A DNA stretch of 64,000 nt from Bin87 sp034420475 (GCA_034420475.1 DAOULH010000090.1:14472-78471), one strand, 5' to 3'; positions 43,425 to 52,857 are shown, counted from the stretch's first letter. A program made the numbers and translations. Notes: generated by a model from the letters alone, not told the origin.

Positions 43425-43453
43425 AGCAAGTCTCGCACTGCTCCAGCGTTGGC

Positions 43454-43608
43454 AACTGTTCAGACTTGTGGGGAAAGTGTCAGTGCGAGCGCAGCGCGGC
43501 AATCTCGTTGGCGCAGGGGAGTCCTTTGAGGCAGGCTTAGCTGATACGGCGTCGAGATTGCCACGGCGCAAGCGCCTCGCAATGACAACTTCCTGAATTC
43601 TGAACAGT
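43454..43608. repeat. Palindromic repeat copy A7 (MITE-like, reversed)
   Basis: AACTGTTCAGA (43454-43464) and TCTGAACAGT (43599-43608) are inverted ends; GTGTCAGTGCGAGCGC and GCGCCTCGCAATGACAA are inside. It occupies most of the gap between the two moeA genes. Confidence 0.85.
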
Positions 43609-43640
43609 CACCAGAGTTGCCGTCACTGGTCCGAAGGCTT

Positions 43641-43669
43641 TTGACATTAGCGTGATGGTTAGGTACAAA
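43641..43669 (+). promoter_or_regulatory. Strong-looking promoter facing no plus-strand gene
   Basis: TTGACA (43641-43646), 17-base spacer, TACAAA (43664-43669), then an AT-rich run. It points right into the 3' end of the minus-strand moeA gene. No plus-strand gene follows within 3 kb, so it may drive a small or antisense RNA, or be a chance match. Confidence 0.4.
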
Positions 43670-43723
43670 TATATTTGATGAACAGGGTTGGCTGTCGTTC
43701 CCCTGGCGTGATATTACAATGGT

Positions 43724-43750
43724 GCTGGGGCCTGCGTAGCGGGCGCCAGC
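43724..43750. terminator. Hairpin after the second moeA
   Basis: GCTGG/CCAGC with one G-G mismatch and then GCCTGC/GCGGGC around a GTA loop. It lies 11 bases beyond the moeA stop on the minus strand and about 50 bases downstream of the plus-strand promoter at 43641. No T-run. Confidence 0.45.
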
Positions 43751-43760
43751 CCTTGACGTT

Positions 43761-45002
43761 CTACAACTCCCGTACCTGGACCGGCTCGCCAGCATAGATG
43801 CCGCCGGCGTCCGCCGGAACCCTCACCAGGCCGTCCGCTTTGACCAAGGTGAAAATGAGCCCGCTCTTGCCCCACACCGGATGGGCTTGCGCCGACCCGC
43901 TGCCGCTCTCCACCAAGCGCACCGGCACGTAGTCTTCGCGCCCCGCAGCGGATGGGATGTCCTGCGCCAGCACCGCCGTCCGTTCGTTCAGAGGAGGCGG
44001 GTCGGCGCAGCCCATAAGGCGGTACACCGTCGGCCGCACCAGGAGACTGCTCACCACCATGGCCGACACCGGGTTGCCGGGCAGTCCGATGACCGGCTTG
44101 CCGTCGCACCGGCCCACGATGGCCGGCTTGCCGGGACGCAGCGCCAATCCGTGCACCAGAGGGCCGGGTTCGCCAAGCTCGGCTACGATGTCCACCGTCC
44201 GGTCGCGGGCGCTGACCGAACTGCCCGCCGACAGCACCAGCATGTCGGATTGAGCCAACCCCTGCCGCGCGGCGACCAGTTGCTCCTCGTAGTCGTCGCC
44301 CACCAATCCCAGGGGAAGCGCAGTTCCGCCGGCGGCGGTAACCTGCCCCGCGACGGTGTAGGTGTTGATGTCCCGCACCTGTCCGGGGCCGGGAGTGGCG
44401 CCGGGCGGAACCACCTCATCGCCCATGGACAGGATGCCCACCCGGGGTCGTCGGGCCACTTTGATCCGCTCGATACCCAACGCGAGCAGCGCGCCGACGT
44501 CCTGGGGTCGGATCACGTGCCCGGCCGGCAGGACGGTTTCTGCCGCCCGCACGTCCTCGCCCGGCTGGGCAACGTTTTCGCCGGGAGCCACCGGCCGCAT
44601 CACCTCGATGGTGTGGGCGTCGATGGCCTGGGTGTGCTCCACCATGACCACGGCATCGGCGTTTCCGGCCAGCATCCCGCCGGTGTAGGCTACCGCCGCC
44701 TCGCCGATGCCCAAGTCGATGTCGGGCGCGCATCCCATGGGCACCTCGCCCACCAGCGTGAACCAGGCCGGCAGTCCGTCGCTGGCTCCGTAGGTGTCCG
44801 CCGCGCGCACGCTGTAACCGTCCATGGTGGAGCGGGGAAAGGCGGGGAGGGACTCGGTCGCCCGAATCTCCGCGGCAACTACTCTCCTCAACGCCTGGGC
44901 GGTATCCACCACACACACCCCGGCGGCCGGTCGCTCCGGCAGCAGATCCAGGAGCAACGCCAACGCCTCCTCAGGAGGCAACACGTTGAAGAATTCCGGC
45001 AT
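43761..45002 (-). CDS. moeA: Molybdopterin molybdenumtransferase MoeA
   Basis: 413 residues from ATG 45002 (MPEFFNVLPPEEALALL), preferred to the longer frame because it matches the family N-terminus. Family blocks: LPAFPRSTMDGYSVRAADT, AVAYTGGMLAGNADAVVMVEHTQ, GILSMGDEVVPPG, DINTYTVAGQVTAAGG, SAGSSVSARDRTVDIV and GLPGNPVSAMVVSSLLVRP. A single-domain paralogue of the fused MoeA next door; pairs of this kind may split the metal-insertion and adenylate-hydrolysis tasks or handle Mo versus W. The region in front (45003-45653) has an IS110 fragment. Confidence 0.93.
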   Translation of the reverse strand: MPEFFNVLPPEEALALLLDLLPERPAAGVCVVDTAQALRRVVAAEIRATESLPAFPRSTMDGYSVRAADTYGASDGLPAWFTLVGEVPMGCAPDIDLGIGEAAVAYTGGMLAGNADAVVMVEHTQAIDAHTIEVMRPVAPGENVAQPGEDVRAAETVLPAGHVIRPQDVGALLALGIERIKVARRPRVGILSMGDEVVPPGATPGPGQVRDINTYTVAGQVTAAGGTALPLGLVGDDYEEQLVAARQGLAQSDMLVLSAGSSVSARDRTVDIVAELGEPGPLVHGLALRPGKPAIVGRCDGKPVIGLPGNPVSAMVVSSLLVRPTVYRLMGCADPPPLNERTAVLAQDIPSAAGREDYVPVRLVESGSGSAQAHPVWGKSGLIFTLVKADGLVRVPADAGGIYAGEPVQVREL

Positions 45003-45070
45003 TGTGGATGCGATGCTAACTATCCGCGTTGGGATTGTCAAAATACCCACTGCCCTGAATCGTCAGCAGC

Positions 45071-45096
45071 AGCAACTGTCTTGAAGGTCAAGGGGT
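45071..45096 (+). repeat. R repeat at the edge of the IS110 fragment
   Basis: AGCAACTGTCTTGAAGGTCA followed by AGGGGT, the same as the sequence flanking the IS110 pseudogene at 56121 and, inverted with a few changes, at 56924-56949. It directly abuts the truncated transposase end. Confidence 0.7.
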
Positions 45097-45214
45097 CGGT
45101 CAACTCCTGGACCAACTGGGTCAGACCAGCGTCGGTGTACTCCACGCGCCCAGCCTTGCCCTGGGGGAGTGCCCAGAGGTCCAGACAGGCTTGGGATACG
45201 TCGATACCGATGAT
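45095..45214 (-). pseudogene. IS110-family transposase, N-terminal fragment
   Basis: About 40 residues: IIGIDVSQACLDLWALPQGK, then RVEYTDAGLTQLVQELTD. This is the start of the DEDD RuvC-like domain of IS110 recombinases (GIDVSK...LD). The frame runs into the R repeat and stops soon after; the remaining 85 % of the gene is absent here. No ATG stands in front. The upstream 45215-45560 segment would correspond to the non-coding end that carries the bridge RNA in intact IS110 elements; I could not identify one. Confidence 0.7.
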
Positions 45215-45653
45215 TGTCGCGGTGGTTATGATGTTTTTAGACTCCCCGTACCTTTGGTTTGGCGTGGCTTGCCATTCCCGGACTACCCTGCCTTGCAATA
45301 CGGGGTCTGGTCCGACCGCCCCTCACAACTGTTCGGGTTAGCCAAGGGTGAACGGCGCGGCGACCTTGCTGCTTCACGGCTTCGCACAGCGAGCCTCAGG
45401 ATTAACGGTCTGCCGCGTCGTGGCTTCTCCAAGATACGAGGATTTGCAGGATGCCGGGATTATCAGGATTGGGACCGTTCCGTGAGGGAGGGCTTACAGT
45501 CCTGCCCAATCATATAGTTCCGTAAATCCCGCTGCTGACGATTTATGAAACCGTGTACGCGCGAGCCTGGATTCCGGCTTGCGCCGGAATGACGGGTGGG
45601 GGCGACGAGATTGCCGCGCTGCGCTCGCAATGACAGGAAGAGCGGCGATGGGA
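45215..45653. other. Gap region with no recognised gene
   Basis: No supported CDS. It holds GCTGCTGACGATTT near 45531 (inverted relative to AATCGTCAGCAGC at 45057), a REP-like hairpin ATTCCGGC/GCCGGAAT at 45571-45590 with a TTGC loop, and a half A-family repeat (ACGAGATTGCCGCG...CGCAATGACAGG, about 45598-45634) just before the asnS stop. Confidence 0.6.
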
Positions 45654-47069
<1,416 letters not shown>

Positions 47070-47116
47070 GGCGGGCCTCCGGGGGTGGGGGTTAGCAGGA
47101 CAATGGAGCTGGGAGT

Positions 47117-47572
47117 TCAGTCAGCTTGTTGTTTCTCAAATATGCCCCGATTTCGAGGCAGGTCACCGATGATCTCGTCAATTGTAGATTCCGACACGGC
47201 GAGCGTGGCCTCCGGCTTTGGCAGGGATTCCGGCGGTAAAGCGGAAGAATCCGTGCTGACCAACTGGATTACTGCGTCCGTGTCCAGGTCAATATCAACC
47301 ACCAGCAAGTGGCCATCCTCTGGATAGTCGATTGCGTGGCGCGGCCGCACCTGACCCGAAAGCAATCCACGGAGTCGGGCCGGCCCGACGGGTATGCATA
47401 CCCATCGCTCTGTGGCGTCATCCTCGTCGTTCCACCAGGCCAGATATATTTGGCCCTCCCTCCCGCGCTGCAGCAACATGCGCGGACCGTCATAATAGTG
47501 AAGCACGGTATCGAAGGAGAACTCGTGCCACGGCGCGTCGGACAGCCGGATTCCTTTTATTGCAGGCAACAC
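47117..47572 (-). CDS. Hypothetical protein
   Basis: 151 residues starting MLPAIKGIRLSDAPWHEFSF. DGPRMLLQRGREGQIYLAWWNDEDDATERWVCIPV and RLRGLLSGQVRPRHAIDYPEDG resemble a family I recall as DUF6575-like, but the match is from memory. No membrane segment or catalytic motif. It is the downstream partner of the 134-residue hypothetical gene (21-base gap), and both have slightly lower GC than their neighbours. Confidence 0.6.
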   Translation of the reverse strand: MLPAIKGIRLSDAPWHEFSFDTVLHYYDGPRMLLQRGREGQIYLAWWNDEDDATERWVCIPVGPARLRGLLSGQVRPRHAIDYPEDGHLLVVDIDLDTDAVIQLVSTDSSALPPESLPKPEATLAVSESTIDEIIGDLPRNRGIFEKQQAD

Positions 47573-47593
47573 AGCGCGGTCTCCTCGTTACCA

Positions 47594-47998
47594 CTAGATC
47601 ACAATCTCGATTGCAGAGGCGGTTACCGGATTAAAATTTTCGACGTACCACCAAGTATGGTGAGAGTTTCCTTCCCTTGGCGTGGCCAGTATTTTTCCTG
47701 AATCCGGATTTAGCGTCAAGCGAGCTATGTATGAGCCAATCTGGGGCAGGCGCAGCGCCCATTCGACGGCATCGTTCGCGTCAGCGAAGACCGACAGCCC
47801 CATCGTCTCGCATGGGGTGCCCGTCCCCCGCCTGATGATTGCATTGGCTCGCCTGCGGTTGAGATTGAATATAGCAACGAAATCCTCGTGCTGCGGTGGA
47901 TCGGTTTTGACGATGCGGTAGTACGTTCCATTGGCAGGAACCGCCGCTTCGGGTGGACAATCTGCGGGGAAGTCAGTGGGCCAAATCCAGGTCGTCAT
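47594..47998 (-). CDS. Hypothetical protein
   Basis: 134 residues starting MTTWIWPTDFPADCPPEAAV. Compact alpha/beta sequence with DFVAIFNLNRRRANAIIRRG and LSVFADANDAVEWALRLP, then a strand-rich end (IGSYIARLTLNPDSGKI). Family not recognised. Together with the next gene it forms a small two-gene unit inserted between gatA and asnS, an arrangement seen for accessory or toxin-antitoxin-like pairs; function unknown. Confidence 0.6.
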   Translation of the reverse strand: MTTWIWPTDFPADCPPEAAVPANGTYYRIVKTDPPQHEDFVAIFNLNRRRANAIIRRGTGTPCETMGLSVFADANDAVEWALRLPQIGSYIARLTLNPDSGKILATPREGNSHHTWWYVENFNPVTASAIEIVI

Positions 47999-48011
47999 TG
48001 GTTGGAAGCCG

Positions 48012-49496
48012 CTAGATTCCCGGCCGCTGCTGGTGCCATCCTGTCGCCTGCTGGTAGGCGTGGGCGATGTTCAGCAGCCGGCTTTCCTCCAGGTGGGGGC
48101 CGATCAGTTGCAGACCCACCGGCAAGCCCTCGCTGAAACCGCAGGGGACGGACATGGCGGGGAGGCCGGCCATGTTGACGGGGAGGGTGTAGACGTCCAC
48201 CAGGTACATCCGGACCGGGTCGTCGGCGCGGTCGCCGATGGGGAAGGCGACCACCGGCGAGACGGGCGCGGCCAGGGCATCGACTTCCTGGAAGACGCGG
48301 GCGAAGTCCTGGCGGATCAGCGTGCGGACCTGCTGGGCCTTGTGGTAGTAGGCGTCGTAGTAGCCGGAGGACAGGGCGAAGGCGCCCAGCATGATACGGC
48401 GCTTGACCTCGGGGCCGAAGCCGTGCTGGCGGGTGCGCTCCATGGCCTCCCACATATCGACGTCGCCCGGGCCGTCACCCTGATAAGAGTAGCCGTACTT
48501 GACGCCGTCGTAGCGGGCCAGGTTGGCGGAGCACTCGGAGGGGGCGATGATGTAGTAGCAGGCCAGGGCGTACTGGGTAGTGGTCAGGGAGACCTCGCGG
48601 ATCTCGGCGCCGAGAGCGGCCAGCTGGTCGATGGCGGCGGTGACGGCGGCGCGAACGCCATCGTCCATGCCCTCCGCGAAGTATTCTCGCGGGACGCCGA
48701 GGCGCAGGCCGGAGATGTCGCCGGTGAGCGCGGCGGGGTAGTCTGGCACCGGGTCGGGCAGCGAGGTGGCGTCGCGGGGGTCGTGGCCGGCGATGGCCTG
48801 GAGGATGAGGGCGCAGTCGGCGGCGTCGCGGGCGATGGGACCGACCTGGTCCAGGGACGATGCGTAGGCGACGAGGCCGTAGCGGCTGACGCGCCCGTAG
48901 GTGGGCTTCAGCCCGGTGACGCCGCAGAAGGAGGCCGGCTGGCGGATGCTGCCGCCGGTGTCGGTGCCCAGGGCGAAGGGGGCCGCGCCGGCCGCCACGG
49001 CCGCCGCCGAGCCGCCGCTGCTGCCGCCGGGAACGCGGGAGGTGTCCCAGGGGTTGCGGGTGGGGAAGAAGGCGGAGTTCTCAGTGGAGGATCCCATGCC
49101 GAACTCGTCCATGTTGCCCTTGCCGAGCAGGACGGCGCCCTGTTCACGGAGGCGGGCGACGGCGGTAGCGTCGTACACGGGGACGTACTCGGCGAGCATC
49201 CGAGAGGCGCAGGTGGTGGCGACGCCGTTGGTGCAGAGCAGGTCCTTGATCTGCATGGGCACGCCGGTGAGCGGAGTGGCTTCGCCGGCGGCGATGCGGC
49301 GGTCGGCTTCGGCGGCCTGCTGGCGGGCGAGGTCGGCGGTGACGGTGACGTAGGCGGATATACGGTCGTCCACCGCCGCGATGCGCTCCAGGCAGGCGTC
49401 GGTTAGCTCGATGCTGCTGATCTGACGGTCGGCCAAGAGGCGGGAGGCCTCGGCGACGGACAGTTGCCAGAGCTCGCCGGCTGCGGGAGCGGACAT
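48012..49496 (-). CDS. gatA: Glutamyl-tRNA(Gln) amidotransferase subunit A
   Basis: 494 residues from ATG 49496, 4 bases after the gatC stop; the frame extends upstream across gatC but in an unrelated reading. Amidase triad K84 (GVPMQIKDLLCTNG), S159 (GGSSGGSAAAVAAG) and S183 (GTDTGGSIRQPAS). GatA-specific features: GSSTENSAFFPTRNPWD, FCGVTGLKPTYGRVSRYGL, ASSLDQVGPIARDAADCAL and VKRRIMLGAFALSSGYYDAYY. With GatC and GatB it amidates Glu-tRNA(Gln). gatB is not in the window. Confidence 0.95.
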   Translation of the reverse strand: MSAPAAGELWQLSVAEASRLLADRQISSIELTDACLERIAAVDDRISAYVTVTADLARQQAAEADRRIAAGEATPLTGVPMQIKDLLCTNGVATTCASRMLAEYVPVYDATAVARLREQGAVLLGKGNMDEFGMGSSTENSAFFPTRNPWDTSRVPGGSSGGSAAAVAAGAAPFALGTDTGGSIRQPASFCGVTGLKPTYGRVSRYGLVAYASSLDQVGPIARDAADCALILQAIAGHDPRDATSLPDPVPDYPAALTGDISGLRLGVPREYFAEGMDDGVRAAVTAAIDQLAALGAEIREVSLTTTQYALACYYIIAPSECSANLARYDGVKYGYSYQGDGPGDVDMWEAMERTRQHGFGPEVKRRIMLGAFALSSGYYDAYYHKAQQVRTLIRQDFARVFQEVDALAAPVSPVVAFPIGDRADDPVRMYLVDVYTLPVNMAGLPAMSVPCGFSEGLPVGLQLIGPHLEESRLLNIAHAYQQATGWHQQRPGI

Positions 49497-49500
49497 GGGA

Positions 49501-49791
49501 TTATTCGTCCAGGACGGCGCGGACCTGGAAGAAGTCGGCGCGACGACGGGGAGCGTTGAGCAGGGTGTCCTCGGCGTCCAGACTGTCGGCAGGCTCGTCG
49601 TCACGGAGCACGGTGTCGAGGCCGGCGACGTGGGCGGTGGGTTCGACGCCGGTGGTGTCCAGGGATTGCAGGACCTCGAACTGGTCGAGGATGTCGGAGA
49701 GCTGGCGGGCAAAGGCTTCCTTCTCCGCATCGGAGAGGGCGATGCGGGCGAGGGCAGCGATGTGCTCTACCTGGGCGGGGTCGATGGGCAT
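49501..49791 (-). CDS. gatC: Glutamyl-tRNA(Gln) amidotransferase subunit C
   Basis: 96 residues. Helical N-terminus VEHIAALARIALSDAEKEAFARQL, then SDILDQFEVLQSLDTTGVEP and a C-terminal RDDEPADSLDAEDTLLNAP, FFQVRAVLDE. All are typical of GatC, which wraps around the GatA-GatB interface. Directly upstream of gatA. Confidence 0.95.
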   Translation of the reverse strand: MPIDPAQVEHIAALARIALSDAEKEAFARQLSDILDQFEVLQSLDTTGVEPTAHVAGLDTVLRDDEPADSLDAEDTLLNAPRRRADFFQVRAVLDE

Positions 49792-49813
49792 GGTAGTGTT
49801 TCAGCCTGTCTTG

Positions 49814-50110
49814 TCAGGTGAATGGACCGGCATTGCTGCTTATAACTGAAAGGACGATGTAGCCGGCGACGGCCAGGCTCAACCATTCAAGGGTGCGAAA
49901 GAATATCCGCGCCAAGCTGAGACGCCGTTCCGTTGCCCAAGTATCCCGCAGTTCCCCGAAAAAGCCTCCCGACAGTGCAGCAATTGAGAACAGTAAGATG
50001 GCGGTTGGGTTCAGCGAAAGCCAGACGATAGCGGTGGGTACAATCACCAGCAGAGCAACGCTGATGATGGCGACGGCAATCCATTCCCGATTGCCGGCAA
50101 AGCGCAGCAT
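49814..50110 (-). CDS. Small membrane protein
   Basis: 98 residues from ATG 50110 with AGGTGG 5 bases upstream. Three hydrophobic segments: WIAVAIISVALLVIVPTAIVWL, NPTAILLFSIAALSGGFFG and LEWLSLAVAGYIVLSVI. Unrecognised family. The start lies about 10 bases after the stop of another small membrane gene, so the two form a pair. Confidence 0.6.
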   Translation of the reverse strand: MLRFAGNREWIAVAIISVALLVIVPTAIVWLSLNPTAILLFSIAALSGGFFGELRDTWATERRLSLARIFFRTLEWLSLAVAGYIVLSVISSNAGPFT

Positions 50111-50119
50111 ATGTCCCAC

Positions 50120-50314
50120 CTATTTCCGCGAACCTGGAACTCCAAACAGTACGGCGGCGAAGCACCCCAGGCTGCACCCGAAAACCGAGATTTCCAGCAT
50201 GACCTTCAGATACCATTGCCAGTCGCTGGGAAACGTGAATAGCGCCCAGATGCCGAGGAAAAAGAATATGGTTCCCATGACAATGCCGGCTACTTTGTCC
50301 GCTTTGGTTTCCAT
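50120..50314 (-). CDS. Small membrane protein
   Basis: 64 residues from ATG 50314 with AGGAGG 7 bases upstream. Two hydrophobic helices (VAGIVMGTIFFFLGIWALF and VMLEISVFGCSLGCFAAVLF). Unrecognised. It is the upstream partner of the 98-residue membrane protein. Confidence 0.6.
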   Translation of the reverse strand: METKADKVAGIVMGTIFFFLGIWALFTFPSDWQWYLKVMLEISVFGCSLGCFAAVLFGVPGSRK

Positions 50315-50371
50315 TTTGGCGCCTCCTGACAGCGAACCCGTTGCTGCCATTATACCGGCCCGGCCTGCCGG

Positions 50372-51220
50372 CTAGCTCATTTCGGAGCCGCCGGAGACGC
50401 TGATGCTGAGGCCGGTCATGTAGTCGGACTCGGCGGAGGAGAGGAAGGCGGCCATGCGGGCGATGTCGTCGCCCTGGGCGATGCGGCCCAGAGGCACGCG
50501 CAGCTCGCGCTCGCGGACCATGAGGGCGCGGTGCTCCTCGCCGGAAGTACCCTCGGGGGCCAGGGCGGCGGCGATGAAGTCCACGCGCTCGGTGTCGACC
50601 AGGCCGGGGCAGATAGCGTTGACGTTGACGTGGTAAGGCGCCATCTCGTGGGCCAGGGACTGGGTGAAGCCGATAACGGCGAACTTGCTGGCGCAGTAGG
50701 CTCCGTATCGGGCGATGCCCCGCTTGCCGGCGCCGGAGGAGATGTTGATGATCTTGCCCGGGCCGCCGCGGTCGATCATGTGGCGGGCCACGGCGCGGCT
50801 GACCAGGTAGGTGCCGCGGACGTTGACGCGCATGACCTCGTCAAAGGCGTCCTCCTCCAGTTCCACGATGAGTACGCGATCGCGGCCGGGACGGGAGCCG
50901 GCGTTGTTGACGAGGATGTCGATCTTGCCGAACTCGCCGAGGGTATCGGAGACCATGGCTTCGACCTGGGCGCTGTCGGCGACGTCGTAGTACAGGCCCG
51001 CGCTGCGGCGGCCCATGGCCTGGATCTCCTGCACCACGCTGGGGAGGCCCTGCCAGCCATCGAGGCGGTCCTCGGTGCGGATGGCGTCGAGTGAGGCTTC
51101 GACGTCGGTGACCACGACGTCGGCGCCCTCGGAGGCGAGGCGGGTGGCGATGGCGCGGCCGATGCCGTGGCGTCCGCCGGCGCCTGTGACAAGGGCGGTT
51201 TTGCCGTTGAGGTCGTACAT
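50372..51220 (-). CDS. Short-chain dehydrogenase/reductase
   Basis: 282 residues, classical SDR. NAD(P) motif TGAGGRHGIGRA (residues 12-23), NNAG at 105-108, catalytic Ser near 161-162 (INISSGAG), Y175 and K179 (YCASK). The C-terminus has the usual ARMAAFLSSAESDYMTGLSISVSGG. A ribosome site AAGGAG precedes the ATG. Probably an oxidoreductase of a hydroxy-compound in catabolism. The first 13 codons and the ribosome site of a near-identical gene recur 470 bases away as a remnant. Confidence 0.9.
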   Translation of the reverse strand: MYDLNGKTALVTGAGGRHGIGRAIATRLASEGADVVVTDVEASLDAIRTEDRLDGWQGLPSVVQEIQAMGRRSAGLYYDVADSAQVEAMVSDTLGEFGKIDILVNNAGSRPGRDRVLIVELEEDAFDEVMRVNVRGTYLVSRAVARHMIDRGGPGKIINISSGAGKRGIARYGAYCASKFAVIGFTQSLAHEMAPYHVNVNAICPGLVDTERVDFIAAALAPEGTSGEEHRALMVRERELRVPLGRIAQGDDIARMAAFLSSAESDYMTGLSISVSGGSEMS

Positions 51221-51265
51221 GGGATTGCTCCTTGCAAGGGGTGTAGTCGGGAATAGTGAGCAGTC

Positions 51266-51553
51266 TTATAACAATGTAAAGAACAAAATCAAACCAATAA
51301 TCAACGCAATGGGTACGGCAACGGCGCCTATAATCGAGCCGTTAAGGGCGCCGCGCTTCTTTCGGGGGAAAGGAGTGCAGATTGCCCCGATGATGGCGCC
51401 AAGACCAGCGCCGACCCCCGCGAAAAGAGCTAACGCGAAAAGAACTAACGCAATAACTAACCCAATAATGAAGGCCTCTAAGAGACCATCGCCGAATCCT
51501 TCGAAATGTTGGTTCGCGGCAATCGCCAGCAGAGTTTGGGTTGGCGTCATCAT
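51266..51553 (-). CDS. Small membrane protein
   Basis: 95 residues. Two long hydrophobic helices (AFIIGLVIALVLFALALFAG and GSIIGAVAVPIALIIGLILF) with a Gly-rich hairpin and a basic PRKKR loop between them. The region is relatively AT-rich. Family not recognised; possibly a stress or holin-like peptide, but nothing supports that specifically. Confidence 0.55.
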   Translation of the reverse strand: MMTPTQTLLAIAANQHFEGFGDGLLEAFIIGLVIALVLFALALFAGVGAGLGAIIGAICTPFPRKKRGALNGSIIGAVAVPIALIIGLILFFTLL

Positions 51554-51649
51554 GGCCTGAGGGTGGTTTGCGTGGGGGCAGCGATGTAGAGATTGCGCGT
51601 TCGGCTATTTGCGGCCCGGGCAGTTCGTCGGAGGGTCGAACTGATCAAG

Positions 51650-51710
51650 GACGCCGGTGACCAAGGCTGTTGTATCGTTGAGGTCGTACATGGGATTGCT
51701 CCTTGCAGGC
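51650..51710 (-). pseudogene. Remnant of an SDR gene 5' end
   Basis: The minus strand reads a ribosome site AAGGAGCAATCCC, ATG, then MYDLNDTTALVTGV before homology ends. The intact gene at 51220 begins MYDLNGKTALVTGA with the same leader. Only the leader and about 13 codons remain, so a duplicated or deleted copy is indicated. Confidence 0.65.
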
Positions 51711-51853
51711 GGTCTGGAATTTGCATGGATTTACAGGATGGACGGGATAAGATCGCCAGGATAAACGGTATTTCCGGATGGGAAGGCTTCCTGGATTCCG
51801 GCCCCGAATCAAGCACGGGGTGGTCCCGCAGTGGCGGGATGCGAGGTCAGAGG

Positions 51854-52654
51854 TCAGTCGGGCCGGAGGTCGCCCATGGGAATTGAGTACCAGAAAATGC
51901 CCTCGGCGGCTACGGAGTCGTGGATGTGATGGTCCAGGACAACTCCGGCGACGGCGGGGGTGGCCGGGACGCCGGTGATCCGGGAGAGGTATCCGGCGTT
52001 GCGGATGGCGCGCCTGGTGTCGTATCCGTTTACGGTGTAGGAGATTTCAACCACGATGTAGTGGGGTTCGCCGCTGGGGTCGATTGCGTCAATGACCAGA
52101 TCGGCGCGTTGAAAGCTCTGGAGGTCCTGGGGCGCCATCCAACTAACATCGCTGCTTTGCGTAAGCCGTTGCAGATCACCCCGGTGCAGGATGGCGGAGA
52201 ACTCAAAGCCCATGTTGCCGGCCAGCAGAGGAGCTTCATCGCGAACGATGTCGTACACGATACGGCCTCTGATGTCGCCCATCTGGTTTCTCAGAGTACC
52301 CACGTCGGTTTCCAATGAGGTCAGCCGTTGGTTGGTAGCCGCCACGAATTGACGTACTTCGTCAGTGAGTTGCGCCAGTCCAATCTCTAATGCGGTCAGG
52401 CGTTGGTTCGTGATCTCGGCGTGGGTTTCCAGCGCGGTCAGGCGCTGGTTGGTCGTTTCGGCAAGGGCTTCCAGCGCGGTCAGGCGCCGGTTGGCTGTCT
52501 CAGTGGACTGGCGCACCTCGGCCTGGAACCGGGCGAATTCCTCCGGCAGGTCGAGCAGCTCTCGGCTGAGCAGCCGGGAGCGGGCCGCCTCAAGCCACTG
52601 GGGATGTTCGTCCAGAACCCTGATGAAATCTTCGATGTTGTTGATGGTGGTCAT
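51854..52654 (-). CDS. Coiled-coil protein with PD-(D/E)xK-like C-terminus
   Basis: 266 residues. The N-terminal NIEDFIRVLDEHPQWLEAARSRLLSRELLDLPEEF is a conserved family block. Next come 14-residue coiled-coil repeats with TNQRLTALE (residues about 50-115), probably a stalk. The C-terminal half has FQRADLVIDAIDPSG...YIVVEISYTVNGYDTRRAIRNAGYL, with a D...E-x-S pattern like a PD-(D/E)xK nuclease fold. The family is frequent in cyanobacteria and Chloroflexota and uncharacterised. A nuclease role is inference. Confidence 0.75.
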   Translation of the reverse strand: MTTINNIEDFIRVLDEHPQWLEAARSRLLSRELLDLPEEFARFQAEVRQSTETANRRLTALEALAETTNQRLTALETHAEITNQRLTALEIGLAQLTDEVRQFVAATNQRLTSLETDVGTLRNQMGDIRGRIVYDIVRDEAPLLAGNMGFEFSAILHRGDLQRLTQSSDVSWMAPQDLQSFQRADLVIDAIDPSGEPHYIVVEISYTVNGYDTRRAIRNAGYLSRITGVPATPAVAGVVLDHHIHDSVAAEGIFWYSIPMGDLRPD

Positions 52655-52731
52655 TGGAGCACGTTGCCTGGCAGTGTATAGGGGTTATTGTAGCACCGCG
52701 AGCGCCGGCTTCGGTGGCGCGGGCGGTCTTG

Positions 52732-52857
52732 CGCATCCGCTTTCGTAGATCGTCAGCAGCAGGATTTTATGGTTTGACAGGATTGAGTGGATGACGCTGG
52801 GTATGACCATCATAGCGAGATTGCCGCCCCCGCATCGAGTGCGTGGTCGCAATGACA
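52732..52857. repeat. Repeat family B copy plus half A-family arm
   Basis: CGCTTTCGTAGATCGTCAGC then AGCAGGATTTTATGGTTTGACAGG (52738-52792) recurs in altered form at 63172-63232. A half A-family palindrome (GAGATTGCCGCCCCCGCATC...GGTCGCAATGACAAC) follows at about 52812-52857. No coding signal in 52655-52923. Confidence 0.6.

Noticed and set aside
43425..43571. Longer start for the fused MoeA gene
   Set aside because: The extra N-terminal 49 residues are the translation of repeat A7, not of conserved protein.
45215..45560. IS110 bridge-RNA gene upstream of the transposase fragment
   Set aside because: Position would fit, but I could not find a convincing paired-loop structure, and the element is broken.
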